A stretch of 64,000 bases of DNA. Source: Candidatus Cloacimonetes bacterium 4572_55. Lineage in GTDB: Bacteria; 4572-55. Each line of letters opens with the position of its first letter. Within the stretch, counting starts at the first letter, position 1. The notes below the pieces were generated by a model. The model saw nothing but the letters and a program-made list of their open reading frames with translations. It did no database searches and was not told where the DNA came from. The DNA is taken from positions 60,074 through 124,073 of the forward strand of contig NBMB01000002.1 of the NCBI GenBank assembly GCA_002084765.1. Reading direction: 5' to 3'. The position numbers were made by a program, and so were the translations under genes. Below are positions 8,706-18,457 of the stretch, one piece after another.

Positions 8706-9383
8706 ATGCCGGTCGAATCGGAAATAATACAAACATATTTTGATAGGACTGCCAAAGATTACGACGCGATCTACAGTGATGAAATCACTAAGATTAAACG
8801 TCTGTTTAATCGGCTTGTCCATCGAGAAGTCTATCAATGCTTTGCTTTTGCTTTTGAGCAATTGGATAGTTTTAAAGGCAAACGGATGTTAGATGTGGGC
8901 TGCGGCTCTGGTCGGTACGCTATGGAAGCGGCGAAAAGAGGAGCGGCGCACGTATTTGGGGTCGATCTATCACGGGGCATGCTAGAAATCGCCGAAAGAG
9001 TGACAAAAGAAAACGGCGTGGCTGACCGATGCAAATTTGTGCAAGGCGACTTCTTACAATACAACGTTCAAGGCATTTACGACTACGCCTTTGCCCTGGG
9101 GATGCTTGATTACACCGAGAATCCGACTGCTATCCTGCGTCGTATCTTTCGGTTAACGACTGATAGGGCAATTTTCTCTTTTCCGGGAGAATCGCGCGGA
9201 CGCGCTTTTATGGAAAAGCTGAAAATTTTTCGGGGAACCTGTCCAATCCATACATACTCTGAAGAAAGTATCCGAGATTTGATGGGAGTCGCTGGTTTTG
9301 AGATTATAGAACTCGTCAAAAAAGGGCGATTATTTCTGGTCGCGGCTCGTCCGTTTGTGCGGTTTAAAGGCGTATATCGGTGA
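8706..9383 (+). CDS. Class I SAM-dependent methyltransferase
   Basis: A 225-residue class I methyltransferase. Motif I is MLDVGCGSGRYAMEAAKRG at about residues 60-78, the acidic strand-2 motif is VFGVDLSRGMLEIAE, and motif III is CKFVQGDFLQY. The N-terminal FDRTAKDYDAIY is typical of small-molecule or lipid methyltransferases (UbiE/MenG-like and mycothiol-type families). Substrate is not predictable. It is first in a unit with a polyprenyl-phosphate sugar transferase and Lnt, so an envelope or glycan role is plausible but inferred only from position. Confidence 0.85.
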   Translation: MPVESEIIQTYFDRTAKDYDAIYSDEITKIKRLFNRLVHREVYQCFAFAFEQLDSFKGKRMLDVGCGSGRYAMEAAKRGAAHVFGVDLSRGMLEIAERVTKENGVADRCKFVQGDFLQYNVQGIYDYAFALGMLDYTENPTAILRRIFRLTTDRAIFSFPGESRGRAFMEKLKIFRGTCPIHTYSEESIRDLMGVAGFEIIELVKKGRLFLVAARPFVRFKGVYR

Positions 9384-9420
9384 CGTATGACGCGATTATT
9401 CATAATCCCGGCAGAAAATT

Positions 9421-10797
9421 TTGGCAAAATATCAAACGGCAATCACCTTATTATTAGACGTTCTGTCTATCAACGGCGCAATCGTCCTCGCCCTGTACAT
9501 CCGTTTTTCCGTTCTCACAAAACTGTTAGAATTAAGCCCGCTCCCGCCTAATGTAGAAATACGGCAATTCGTCGTGATCCACATCGTCGCGACAGTTGTC
9601 TGGCTGCTGAATTTCTATTTTTTCGAGCTGTACAACCGGAAACGTTTTTCTGCGGCACGTGCACTACTCGGATCATTTTTCGGCTTTTGGTTTTTGATCT
9701 CCCTGGTATTTTTTTCTTATCGCTATGCCTTTTCCCGATTAACCGGTCTTCTATTCTGGATGTTCACCACCCTATTTGTAGTGGGATGGCGAGCACTGTT
9801 CAGCATCTATCTGAAGACCGAATCCGGACGATTGATCAAGCAAAAATCGACTGTGATAGCGGGATCGTTTGACGACGCCAAAAAATTCTACTACGACCTC
9901 AAGCGGTTCACCGACAGCGGCTATCATGTTGTCGGTTTTTTTATCAGGGATCGGACAAAGAAAAAAAAAATCGATACCATTCCGATACTGGGCGGATTAG
10001 ATCAAATGATCGATTTTTTATCCCAGAAAAAAGACGTGGAAAACGTGATCTTTACGCCAGACGCGGTTCCCTATACTTTTATTCTCAACCTTCAATCAAA
10101 ATGCCGCAATCGCACCATCTCCTATAAGATTGTCCCTGATAAATTCAGCGTATTCAACAGCGATGTGCGCATCAACGAAATCGACGATTTCCCCATGATC
10201 GACATCATGTTGCATCCTATTCACGAGTGGGAGCGACCTGTCAAGCGCTTTCTGGATATCGTGATCTCGCTCATGGCCCTTGTATTAAGCTCGCCGGTAT
10301 GGATCATAACCGCGACTCTTGTCAAATGCACCTCCAAGGGGCCGATTTTTTATCGTCAGGAACGGATCGGATTGGGCGGCAAACCATTTATCCTCTATAA
10401 GTTTCGGTCCATGAAAGTCGATGCCGAGACCGACACGGGACCCGTCTGGGCAGCGCGGGACGACGATCGATATACGCGGATTGGGAAGTTTTTGCGCCGC
10501 TCCAGCATCGACGAATTGCCTCAGCTTTGGAATATCCTAAAAAACGACATGAGTCTGGTCGGTCCTCGCCCGGAGCGTCCTTTTTTTGTCCGGCAATCAA
10601 AAGAACTCCAACGCCAGCGCTTACGCGTCAAACCCGGTCTGACAGGTCTGGCTCAAGTCAATGGTCGCTACAATCTGACAATCGATGAAAAAATCCGCTA
10701 TGATCTTTATTACATCCGTCATCAGTCCTTGCTGTTGGACATGGATATCTTACTCAAGACCGTTTGGATAACGATCTGGCAAAAAGGAGCTTATTAA
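9421..10797 (+). CDS. Exopolysaccharide polyprenyl-glycosylphosphotransferase (initiating sugar transferase)
   Basis: A 458-residue WbaP/EpsE-type initiating transferase. It has four or five N-terminal membrane segments (to about residue 125), a central Rossmann-like CoA-binding fold domain (VIAGSFDDAKKFYYDL to about residue 250), a fifth hydrophobic segment (FLDIVISLMALVLSSPVWII), and the C-terminal bacterial sugar transferase domain. That domain shows FYRQERIGLGGKPFILYKFR, SSIDELPQLWNILKNDMSLV, GPRPERPFF and KPGLTGLAQVNGR. It transfers a hexose-1-phosphate from a nucleotide sugar to undecaprenyl phosphate, starting a capsule, EPS or O-antigen repeat. The start is an unusual TTG or the ATT codon just before it. 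The lnt gene follows immediately. Confidence 0.92.
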   Translation: MAKYQTAITLLLDVLSINGAIVLALYIRFSVLTKLLELSPLPPNVEIRQFVVIHIVATVVWLLNFYFFELYNRKRFSAARALLGSFFGFWFLISLVFFSYRYAFSRLTGLLFWMFTTLFVVGWRALFSIYLKTESGRLIKQKSTVIAGSFDDAKKFYYDLKRFTDSGYHVVGFFIRDRTKKKKIDTIPILGGLDQMIDFLSQKKDVENVIFTPDAVPYTFILNLQSKCRNRTISYKIVPDKFSVFNSDVRINEIDDFPMIDIMLHPIHEWERPVKRFLDIVISLMALVLSSPVWIITATLVKCTSKGPIFYRQERIGLGGKPFILYKFRSMKVDAETDTGPVWAARDDDRYTRIGKFLRRSSIDELPQLWNILKNDMSLVGPRPERPFFVRQSKELQRQRLRVKPGLTGLAQVNGRYNLTIDEKIRYDLYYIRHQSLLLDMDILLKTVWITIWQKGAY

Positions 10798-12408
10798 ATG
10801 CCCGCTATGAAACGTATTCTCATCAAACCCGTATCATTGTTATATGACTTTGGTTATCGCCTGGTCACACTGCCGGAAAATCGACTCTCCATACTCTCCG
10901 GCGTTCTGCTTTTTATCGCATTTCCACCGTTCGGAGTGGGATGGGTGATCTTTGTCAGCCTGATCCCTTTTCTTATAGCGATTCAGGGCAAATCCTGGTC
11001 GGAAAATTTCCGCGTATCGATTTTATCATCGGTAGTTTTTTATATAGGCTTATTGTATTGGATCATCCCGATAACCCTAAGCGGGTTTCTGGCAACCCTG
11101 CTTGCCTTATGTGTGTACACCGGCATCGTCGTAATCTTGACAACGCTATGTCGGAATCGGTTTGGCGAAATCGGCTGGCTCTCATTCCCCTTTCTCTACG
11201 GATCTATGGAATGGCTGCGATCTCTTGGGATTATGGGATTTCCCTGGGCAAATTTGGGGTACGCGTTAGGGGAATACAACAGCTTGATCCAGATCGCGGC
11301 AGTCACTGGAGTCGGAGGACTCTCTTTTTGGATTCTGCTGACCAACACCCTCGGATTCCTGGCGATTATCCGTCGGGATACACGACTCATAATAGGCTGG
11401 GGAATTTTTTTGATCATCACTCTATCAGGACTATCCCTCTTTGGATCCATGGAAAAAAATCGGCTGCACGAAGTGATGGAAAAATTTCCAGAAATGCGGG
11501 TCTCGCTGACTCAGGGCAATGTGGATCAGGATGAAAAATGGTCAGAGGACTTTTTGCACAGCAACCTCGATATCTATGAGCGGTTGAGCCGGATTGCGGA
11601 CAGGCAAGACCCAGATTTGATTGTGTGGCCCGAGACCGCTGTCACCTGTTATATCACATCTCCAAGCCGACGTGAGTTTTTGTTGCGCATTTTCGACGTT
11701 TATAGACAGGTTCAGACGCCAATCATCTGTGGCTCCCTGGATTATAAGATCAAGCCGGAATTTCAACAAGACCCGTATTCCAGAAGGTATCACGCGTATA
11801 GCTCCGCGTTCTATTTCGATTCGGAAAGACCTACGTTTGGGCTGCCGCGCTATCACAAGAATCGCCTGGTCCCTTTTGCCGAATGGATTCCGCTCTCAGA
11901 CCGTATCCCGATTCTTAAAAAACTCCAGTTCGGACAAGGCGACTTTACCCCAGATACGCATATCCAACTTTTCACGCATCCAAAGGGATATATCGGCATT
12001 TTTATCTGTTTTGAATCGGTATTTCCACGTTATCTGCGAAAAATCGTCAACATAAAGCGGGATAAACCACTCTATTTAATCAATGTCACAAACGACGCCT
12101 GGTTTGGTCGATCGTCCGCGCCTTTCCAACATGCCTCTCTCGTCAAATTTCGGGCAATTGAGACGAGAACTGGCTTGGGACGATCGGCAAATACCGGCAT
12201 CTCTCTCATATATAACCCATTGGGAGAAATCGATATCGGATCGGGAATCTTTCATGAAGGGACGTTTACTGGACAAGTCTACCCAAATATCGAAGAGTCG
12301 TTTTTCCTGAAACATGGCGATCTGTTTGATCAAAGCATTTTCGGGATTGCGATTTTTTGGCTGCTAAGCGCGGGGATCGCCAGCTTAGCAATGACGAATA
12401 ACGAATGA
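10798..12408 (+). CDS. lnt: Apolipoprotein N-acyltransferase
   Basis: A 536-residue Lnt. The N-terminal half has about six to seven membrane segments, and the C-terminal half is a periplasmic nitrilase-like domain. The three catalytic residues are visible in context: Glu in IVWPETAVTCY, Lys in YHKNRLVPFAEW and Cys in IFICFESVFPR. NVTNDAWFGRSSAPFQHA follows, another family signature. The enzyme adds the third acyl chain to the N-terminal cysteine of lipoproteins, as expected in a diderm. Its ATG directly follows the stop codon of the sugar transferase, with AAAGGAG eight bases upstream, so the two are translationally close. Confidence 0.95.
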   Translation: MPAMKRILIKPVSLLYDFGYRLVTLPENRLSILSGVLLFIAFPPFGVGWVIFVSLIPFLIAIQGKSWSENFRVSILSSVVFYIGLLYWIIPITLSGFLATLLALCVYTGIVVILTTLCRNRFGEIGWLSFPFLYGSMEWLRSLGIMGFPWANLGYALGEYNSLIQIAAVTGVGGLSFWILLTNTLGFLAIIRRDTRLIIGWGIFLIITLSGLSLFGSMEKNRLHEVMEKFPEMRVSLTQGNVDQDEKWSEDFLHSNLDIYERLSRIADRQDPDLIVWPETAVTCYITSPSRREFLLRIFDVYRQVQTPIICGSLDYKIKPEFQQDPYSRRYHAYSSAFYFDSERPTFGLPRYHKNRLVPFAEWIPLSDRIPILKKLQFGQGDFTPDTHIQLFTHPKGYIGIFICFESVFPRYLRKIVNIKRDKPLYLINVTNDAWFGRSSAPFQHASLVKFRAIETRTGLGRSANTGISLIYNPLGEIDIGSGIFHEGTFTGQVYPNIEESFFLKHGDLFDQSIFGIAIFWLLSAGIASLAMTNNE

Positions 12409-12456
12409 CGGGTTGGGAAATCAAAGTTACATATACATATAAAAGGAAATATTTTA

Positions 12457-15400
12457 ATGAAAAATTTAATTCCCATATTTATTCATGAACAATATAAAAA
12501 TAAAAAGTATACTGGAAATTTCGACGCCTTTACTATGTTCGTCGATGTCTCTGGTTTTACGCCAATGACCGAAGCTTTGATGAAAGGTGGCGACGAAGGC
12601 GCAGAAATACTTTCCAATATTCTGAACCGAATCTTTGAACCGATGGTCAATGCGGTTTACAAGCGCGGCGGATTTATTACCGGATTTGCCGGCGATGCTT
12701 TTACCGCGATATTTCCCATCAAACAAACCGACCTTTCAATCCACGTTTTAGACTGTGGACAACGAATCCAAAATTTTATCCAGAAAAACGGCTTGCAGAA
12801 AACCAAATTTGGCATTTTCGAGCTAAAGGTCAAAGTGGGTATTTCGCAAGGCAACGTTGATTGGGGAATTGTCGGCAAAGCAGAAAAAGCGCATTTCTTT
12901 CGGGGTGAAGCGATTGACGGTTGTGCCGAATCTGAGCATCAGGCTTCCAAAGGCGAGATTATTTTTGATGAAGAAGTGATCGTAAATCCTGAATTCATCA
13001 AATTTGAAATCGTTGCCAAAGGTTACTTTCGGCTGCGTAAAATTACCAGATCAGCCATTCCGCTGTTACCCAAATTACCTCGCCGTCCTCGTTTGACGAA
13101 AAAAGTTGCCGCCCAATTCCTGCCCGATGAACTGCTCAATCTCGACACAATGGGAGAATTTAGAAATGTGGTCGCGCTTTTCATTGCATACGATGGAATT
13201 TCCACCACAGAAGAGCTGGATGATTGGATTTTTCTGTTGCTGGAAAATATCAAAAAATTTAGCGGTTACTTGAACAAGCTCAGTTTTGGCGATAAAGGCA
13301 GTTTTGTATTGTGTGGATTTGGCGCGCCAGTCGCTTTTGAGAACAATGTGGAGCGCGCTTTAGAATTTATACTCTCGGTGAAAACCAATGTGGAAAATTT
13401 CCAAAATTTAGCGCATCTAAAGTTCCGAGTAGGCACGACTTATGGACTGACATACGCGGGCCTCACCGGTGGGGAAAAACGTTGCGAATACACTTATTTA
13501 GGCGATGTGGTGAATCTTGCGTCTCGATTTATGACAACGGCAAATTGGAATGAGGTTTGGGTATCAGAGGAAATTTACCATTATAGCAATGAATTTTATC
13601 AGTTTGAATTTGCCGGCAAACACACTTTCAAGGGAAAATCAGATCAAATTTCTGTTTATAAATTGCAATCCAAACAATCAACTTTGATGAAACGATTCAA
13701 AGGCAAATTTATCGGCAGAACAGAAGAATTGGAATTTGCAGAGCGATCATTTTCCTATTTAGGCGAGGGCAAATTCGGGGGAATTGTTTACGTTTATGGA
13801 CAGGGGGGCGTTGGTAAATCTCGGTTGGTTGCCGAGATTCAGAAACGGAAATCTGCATTTCGTTGGCTTTATCTACCCTGTGATGGGATTCTGAAAAAGT
13901 CATTTAATCCGTTCGTTTATCTTTTCGCACAATTTTTTGAGCAATCGCCGAAGAATAGGCTATCGCAAAATCAGACGAATTTTGAGCGAATTTATGACCG
14001 GTTAGTCCAACAAATTGCACCGCTTGAGGAGATGGAATCTGTAAGATCAGAACTGATTCGCCTAAAACCCGTCATAGTTGCTTTTCTAAATATTGATAAT
14101 AAAAAGAATTTTTATTATCAACTTGACGCCAAATTGCGTTACGAAAACATGCTGGATGCTTTCAAAATCCTCATCAAAACGCTGAGTTTGCAACATCCTG
14201 TGGTTCTGAATATCGACGATATTCAATGGATCGATCCCGATTCGGTCAATGCTTTGAAAGTGATTTGCCGTAATATCGAGGATTTTCCGGTTTTATTGAT
14301 CGCGACAAGCCGTTATTATGACGATGGCTCTAAACCATTGTTACCGTTGGATATTCATGCGCAAGAGATTGATCTGAATACATTTTCAAGCAAAGGCGTT
14401 CGGGAGGTTGTGGAGAGTTTGTTGAATGGGAATCCTTCCGCCGAGCTCATAAAGTTGATCCAAGACAAAACTCAAGGCAATCCATTTTTTATCCAGCAGA
14501 TATTGTTGTATTTTGAGCGGGAAGGGATTATATCTTTTGAAAATAATGCATGGAAAATTGTTAAAAAAAATAATTCTATTCCGCCAACGATTCAAGACTT
14601 GTTGGTTGCTCGAATAGACAAATTGCCACAAAAACTCAAAGATATCGTTCAAACCGCATCTGTGTTGGGACAGGACTTTGAGATCACTATTTTAGCGGAA
14701 GCATCGGGACAGGAGAATTTCGATTTTTTTCTGAAAGAGGGCGAAAAAGAAAATGTTTGGGATTCGCTTTCGGAATTGCGTTATGTTTTTTCTCATGCGA
14801 TGATGAAAGACGCAGTGTATCAGATGCAATTGAAAGCGCGGTTGCGGAAATTGCATCTAAAAGTAGCTCAGGTGTTGGAAAAGACCTTCACTGACGAAAA
14901 ATCTCACTTTTCCGATCTTGCCTTTCATTATGATAAAGCGGAAAGTACTGGGAAAGCGATTGATTATCTGGGAAAAGCCGGAGATTATGCCAAAGAAAAT
15001 TATCAAAACCAGCGGGCGATTGGGTTTTACGACCGCTTGCTCTTGAATATCACTGATCCTGAAGACCAATTAGGTTTAAAAATTGATACGATGTCCAAAA
15101 AGGGTGAAATTCTACAACTCATTGGCAAGTGGGATGAATGCCGAAATGCTCGGGAAGAAGCTCTTGGTTTTGCCGAAAAAATAATGGATAAAAATCGTAT
15201 TGCCTCGCTAAATCGAGCTTTAGGCGTGCTTTTTTTGATGAAAGGGGCTTATGAGCAGGCAATGGTCTATCTTAAGAAGTCCTTAAAAATCAGTCGGGAG
15301 TTGGGCGACAAACAAGGTATTTCGACCACAGTTGGAAACATGGGAATTGTTTATAATCGTAAAGGCAACTCCGATGCGGCGATGGAATGTTATGAAAATC

Positions 15401-16320
15401 ATCTAAAGATCAGTCAGGAGCTGGGCGATAAAGAGGGTATATCCAAAGCCGTTTGCAACATGGGAGTTTTTTATCGTGTTAAAGGTGATTATGAAAAGGA
15501 AATGGTGTGTTATAAAAAATATCTAAAGATTAGCCAGGAGTTGGATAATAAAGAGAATATTTCCAGAGCCGTTGGCAATATAGGAGCTGTTTACTATAAT
15601 AAGGGCGACTACGAAGCTGCTATGGCGTATTATGAAAAATGTTTGAAAATCAATCAGGAATTGGGCAATAAACGGGGCATTGTCAGCGTTGTGAGCAATA
15701 TGGGAATTGTTTATAAAAATAAAGGCGACTACGAAGCCGCTATGGAGTGCTATGAGAAATCCTTAAGAATCAGCCAGGAATTGGGCGATAAGCAGAGCGT
15801 TGCCAGAGTTGTTGGCAATATGGGAGGTATCCACTGTAGTAGGGGCGATTATGAGGCAGCGATGGCGTGTTATGAAAAGTCTTTAAAAATTAGCCAGAAG
15901 TTGGGCAATAAACGGAATATTTCTATTGCTATTGGAAATATGGGAATCGTCCACGCTCATAAAGGCGAATACGAAGAGGCGATGGTGTGTTATGAAAAGC
16001 AGTTAAAGATCGATGAAAAGTTGGGCGATAAACTGGGTATTTTTTATGCCGTTGGAAATATGGGAAATATTTACAAAGATAGAGGCGACTACGAGGCCGC
16101 GATAGATTGTTACGACCGTGCAATAGCGATTGGCAGGGAGTTAGGGGCGATATCCGCGCTCTGTGAATGTTTAATTAATAAAGCGGAAGTTTTCTATTTG
16201 GCTAAGAGATGTGATGAAGCAAAAATATGTAATGTGGAAGGATTAAAAATTGCCGAAGAAATTGGCATCAAAGAACAAATTTCCAAAGGAAAATCGCTTT
16301 TGAAAAAATATTATGTATAA
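12457..16320 (+). CDS. Soluble-adenylyl-cyclase-like protein: two cyclase domains, AAA ATPase, TPR array
   Basis: The 1287-residue protein has the C1-C2-NTPase-TPR layout of bicarbonate-responsive soluble adenylyl cyclases. The first cyclase homology domain (about residues 20-200) keeps both metal aspartates (D30 in FVDVSGFT, D80 in GFAGDAF). The second (about 230-400) contains LSFGDKGSFVLCGFG and YTYLGDVVNLASRF. A STAND/AAA module follows, with Walker A GQGGVGKS near residue 450 and NIDDIQWIDPDS near 585. From about residue 820 to the end are TPR units, the last seven to eight being near-identical 40-residue copies (120-bp period, nt 15250-16130). The Lys that often precedes FAGD in sAC C1 domains is Gly here (ITGFAGD), so a bicarbonate or ATP contact may differ. 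cAMP production is inferred. Confidence 0.88.
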   Translation: MKNLIPIFIHEQYKNKKYTGNFDAFTMFVDVSGFTPMTEALMKGGDEGAEILSNILNRIFEPMVNAVYKRGGFITGFAGDAFTAIFPIKQTDLSIHVLDCGQRIQNFIQKNGLQKTKFGIFELKVKVGISQGNVDWGIVGKAEKAHFFRGEAIDGCAESEHQASKGEIIFDEEVIVNPEFIKFEIVAKGYFRLRKITRSAIPLLPKLPRRPRLTKKVAAQFLPDELLNLDTMGEFRNVVALFIAYDGISTTEELDDWIFLLLENIKKFSGYLNKLSFGDKGSFVLCGFGAPVAFENNVERALEFILSVKTNVENFQNLAHLKFRVGTTYGLTYAGLTGGEKRCEYTYLGDVVNLASRFMTTANWNEVWVSEEIYHYSNEFYQFEFAGKHTFKGKSDQISVYKLQSKQSTLMKRFKGKFIGRTEELEFAERSFSYLGEGKFGGIVYVYGQGGVGKSRLVAEIQKRKSAFRWLYLPCDGILKKSFNPFVYLFAQFFEQSPKNRLSQNQTNFERIYDRLVQQIAPLEEMESVRSELIRLKPVIVAFLNIDNKKNFYYQLDAKLRYENMLDAFKILIKTLSLQHPVVLNIDDIQWIDPDSVNALKVICRNIEDFPVLLIATSRYYDDGSKPLLPLDIHAQEIDLNTFSSKGVREVVESLLNGNPSAELIKLIQDKTQGNPFFIQQILLYFEREGIISFENNAWKIVKKNNSIPPTIQDLLVARIDKLPQKLKDIVQTASVLGQDFEITILAEASGQENFDFFLKEGEKENVWDSLSELRYVFSHAMMKDAVYQMQLKARLRKLHLKVAQVLEKTFTDEKSHFSDLAFHYDKAESTGKAIDYLGKAGDYAKENYQNQRAIGFYDRLLLNITDPEDQLGLKIDTMSKKGEILQLIGKWDECRNAREEALGFAEKIMDKNRIASLNRALGVLFLMKGAYEQAMVYLKKSLKISRELGDKQGISTTVGNMGIVYNRKGNSDAAMECYENHLKISQELGDKEGISKAVCNMGVFYRVKGDYEKEMVCYKKYLKISQELDNKENISRAVGNIGAVYYNKGDYEAAMAYYEKCLKINQELGNKRGIVSVVSNMGIVYKNKGDYEAAMECYEKSLRISQELGDKQSVARVVGNMGGIHCSRGDYEAAMACYEKSLKISQKLGNKRNISIAIGNMGIVHAHKGEYEEAMVCYEKQLKIDEKLGDKLGIFYAVGNMGNIYKDRGDYEAAIDCYDRAIAIGRELGAISALCECLINKAEVFYLAKRCDEAKICNVEGLKIAEEIGIKEQISKGKSLLKKYYV
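15250..16130 (+). repeat. 120-bp in-frame TPR repeats within the sAC-like gene
   Basis: Seven to eight successive 120-bp units encode TPRs of the form GDYEAAMECYEKSLKISQEL, then GDK or GNK and VGNMGIVY. They match closely at DNA level, which implies recent unit duplication or gene conversion and makes repeat number a likely variable between strains. It is also a spot where short-read assembly could collapse units. Confidence 0.8.
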
Positions 16321-16620
16321 AAAAATGAGTCTAACCTGCATTTGACGAATGACGAATGGCGAATTTCATCCAGAAGAGTTACCAACGATATAATTCTTTA
16401 AATTATCAATTCTTACATCTGTGATTATCTGCGTAATCTGCGGACTGAGTTCCGCTCTGTGGCGAATTATTAAGAAACAGAGGAGCAAATAAAAGGCACC
16501 CAACGTAGCGACAGCGCGGGAAAGTTTTTTCTCTTGTTTATTTTCTCATTTACCCTTAAATTATTAGGGGGGTATCGTTATAGGCAATTGCCTGTCGCAT
16601 CTTTTTCAGGATCGTATCAC
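16321..16620. other. Non-coding gap with CAGATT-type repeat fragments
   Basis: This 300-bp stretch between the sAC-like gene and the broken vWA-like gene holds TGACGAATGACGAATGGCGAA-like short repeats at about 16342-16362. It also has a copy of the chromosomal repeat family (CTGTGATTATCTGCGTAATC / CTGCGG) at about 16418-16445. An open frame from 16534 runs into the next gene, but its first 29 codons have no conserved features. No promoter stands out. Confidence 0.5.
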
Positions 16621-18188
16621 ATGACGGATATTCAAAATACACCAAATGCGTTGATTTCTCTTATTGACGAACTTCGCCAGGAGGGATTTAACATTGGAAT
16701 CGATCAGTATCTCCAGGCGAGGCGGTTGATTTTTACCCTTTTGGATTCTGGGAAGAGTCCAGATCAGTGGAAAACCTTTCTCGCTCCCATTCTGTGCGGG
16801 ACACACGCAGAGCAGAAAAAGTTTTATGCCCACTATGATGGATGGGTTGCGTCCTATGGTCTTTTCTATTCAGAAAAGCCAGCCAGGGAGTTCCAGCCAC
16901 GAGTCCTCTTGACTCACGACGCGTCAAGACTCAAACCCCGAGTCCTTCTGATGACCCATCACGCGTTAAGCCTCAAACCTCGAGTCCTGATGACCCACCA
17001 AACGTCAAGACTCAAACTTTCTGGCAGAACTTTAAACGGCACTCTTCCCTTATCATTGGCGGTATCACAATTTTTATTGTCATCCTGCTCATCCTCTTTC
17101 TCATTCCCTCGGAAACGCCGCGTTCCGAACAGACCTCTCCTGATAGCATTTTTGTCGATTCAAAACAAGACAGCGTTGCCCCTGCGGTTTTTGACAGGCC
17201 GCGCGCAGATCAGGATGAGAACCCAGACGTGTTTGAAGCCTGGCAGCTTTTTTATGCGGCTCAGTATAACCGAATTCGGGCGTCTATTGTCGCCATACCC
17301 TTCATTATTTTTATTGGTTGGTTTGCCTGGGATCAGTATAACCGCAAGCCTTTTCTTGAGAAGCGTCAAACCCGATCCAGCCATACGCACAAAAAAATGT
17401 ATATACAGGGCGTGGATGACTTGCTTTTCCACACCCCGAGCTTCCAACGACTCGCCTGGAAATTGCACCTGCACAGAGAGGTATCCACGAACCATATCGA
17501 CGATTCCGCCACTGTGGACGTGACCATTCGCGCGGCTGGATTTCCGCAACTGCAGTATAAAAAACGACCTGTTCTTCCCGAATATTTGATTTTGATAGAT
17601 CGCTCCACTTTTCGAGACCAACAGGCGGAGCATTCCAACGCGATTGTGGGTCGGTTGAACGATTATGGTATTCATGTGGACGCGTTCTATTTTCGCCGCG
17701 ATCCCCGTCGGCTCCATAGTTGGAAATCAGACTCAGATTATTATGATCTTGACGAACTCTCCTCAAAATACCCGAGCCATCGGGTTATTGTATGCACAGA
17801 CGGGGAGGGTTTGATCCATCCCATAAGCGGTTGGTTGCATAAATGGGTTGCAAAGGAGTTTTCGTCGTGGCAAAATCGGGCTATTCTGACCCCTGTGGAC
17901 CCAAAAAGCTGGCGTTATCGAGAATGGTCCCTCTCCGAAGCGGGACTTATGGTTCTCCCCGCTACCACGGCTGGACTGACCGAATTGATCGAGGTGATCC
18001 ATGAAGTTCGGTTTCCAGAAGAGCGCAGTTTTTTGAATAATGATAGCTATCCAGAAATTCTGCGAGACCGCCCCGCGCGATGGATGCTTGAACAAGAACC
18101 CGATGATGAGATCGTTAAACGCCTTTTGAAACAGATGGAAATCTATCTTGGAGAAGATACGTTTTACTGGCTTTCAGCCTGCGCTTGA
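16621..18188 (+). pseudogene. Frameshifted membrane-anchored vWA-like protein
   Basis: Two reading frames together make one protein. From ATG 16621, a roughly 85-residue helical domain (ELRQEGFNIGIDQYLQARRL, FLAPILCGTHAEQKKF) reads well up to about 16880. Beyond that the plausible sequence continues in another frame until 18188. The second frame has a Pro/Ser/Thr-rich linker of three in-frame 39-42-bp repeats (16900-17019) and two membrane segments (SLIIGGITIFIVILLILFLI and SIVAIPFIIFIGWFAW). It ends with a domain opening EYLILIDRSTFRDQQA, which resembles a vWA fold with a DRSTF metal-site-like motif. A frameshift near 16860-16900 therefore splits it. The N-terminal domain resembles those of CoxE-type vWA and NTPase proteins in multi-gene conflict systems, so I infer a decayed member of such a locus. 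Confidence 0.65.
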
Positions 18189-18457
18189 TAGATAATATGG
18201 GTTTTGAAAAGGAAAAAGAAGTGCGCGCTATCATTTCTGACCTTCTGAAAACCGGGAAGTTAGATAGCGATGGCAGGGCCTGCTTTCAGATTAAATATAT
18301 TCCCGATAACCTGACCGCAAAGTGGCTGGATATTTCCGCCCGTGTACAATCTCTATTTAGCAAATCTCATAAAAGCAGTTTGCATGACGACATATTTTTG
18401 AGTTTTTTGAGCGGTTCTCATCTTCCTTGGCTCGGAGTCGCGCTGCCCCCGTGGTGA
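18185..18457 (+). pseudogene. Detached fragment, probable continuation of the vWA-like protein
   Basis: A 90-residue frame that starts four bases inside the stop of the preceding frame (EKEKEVRAIISDLLKTGKLD, then WLDISARVQSLFSK). It has no start signal of its own and looks like the C-terminal helical part of the upstream protein, displaced by a second frameshift or small deletion at about 18180. It overlaps the FGE-domain gene by 31 bases in another frame. Function is not assignable beyond context. Confidence 0.45.
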
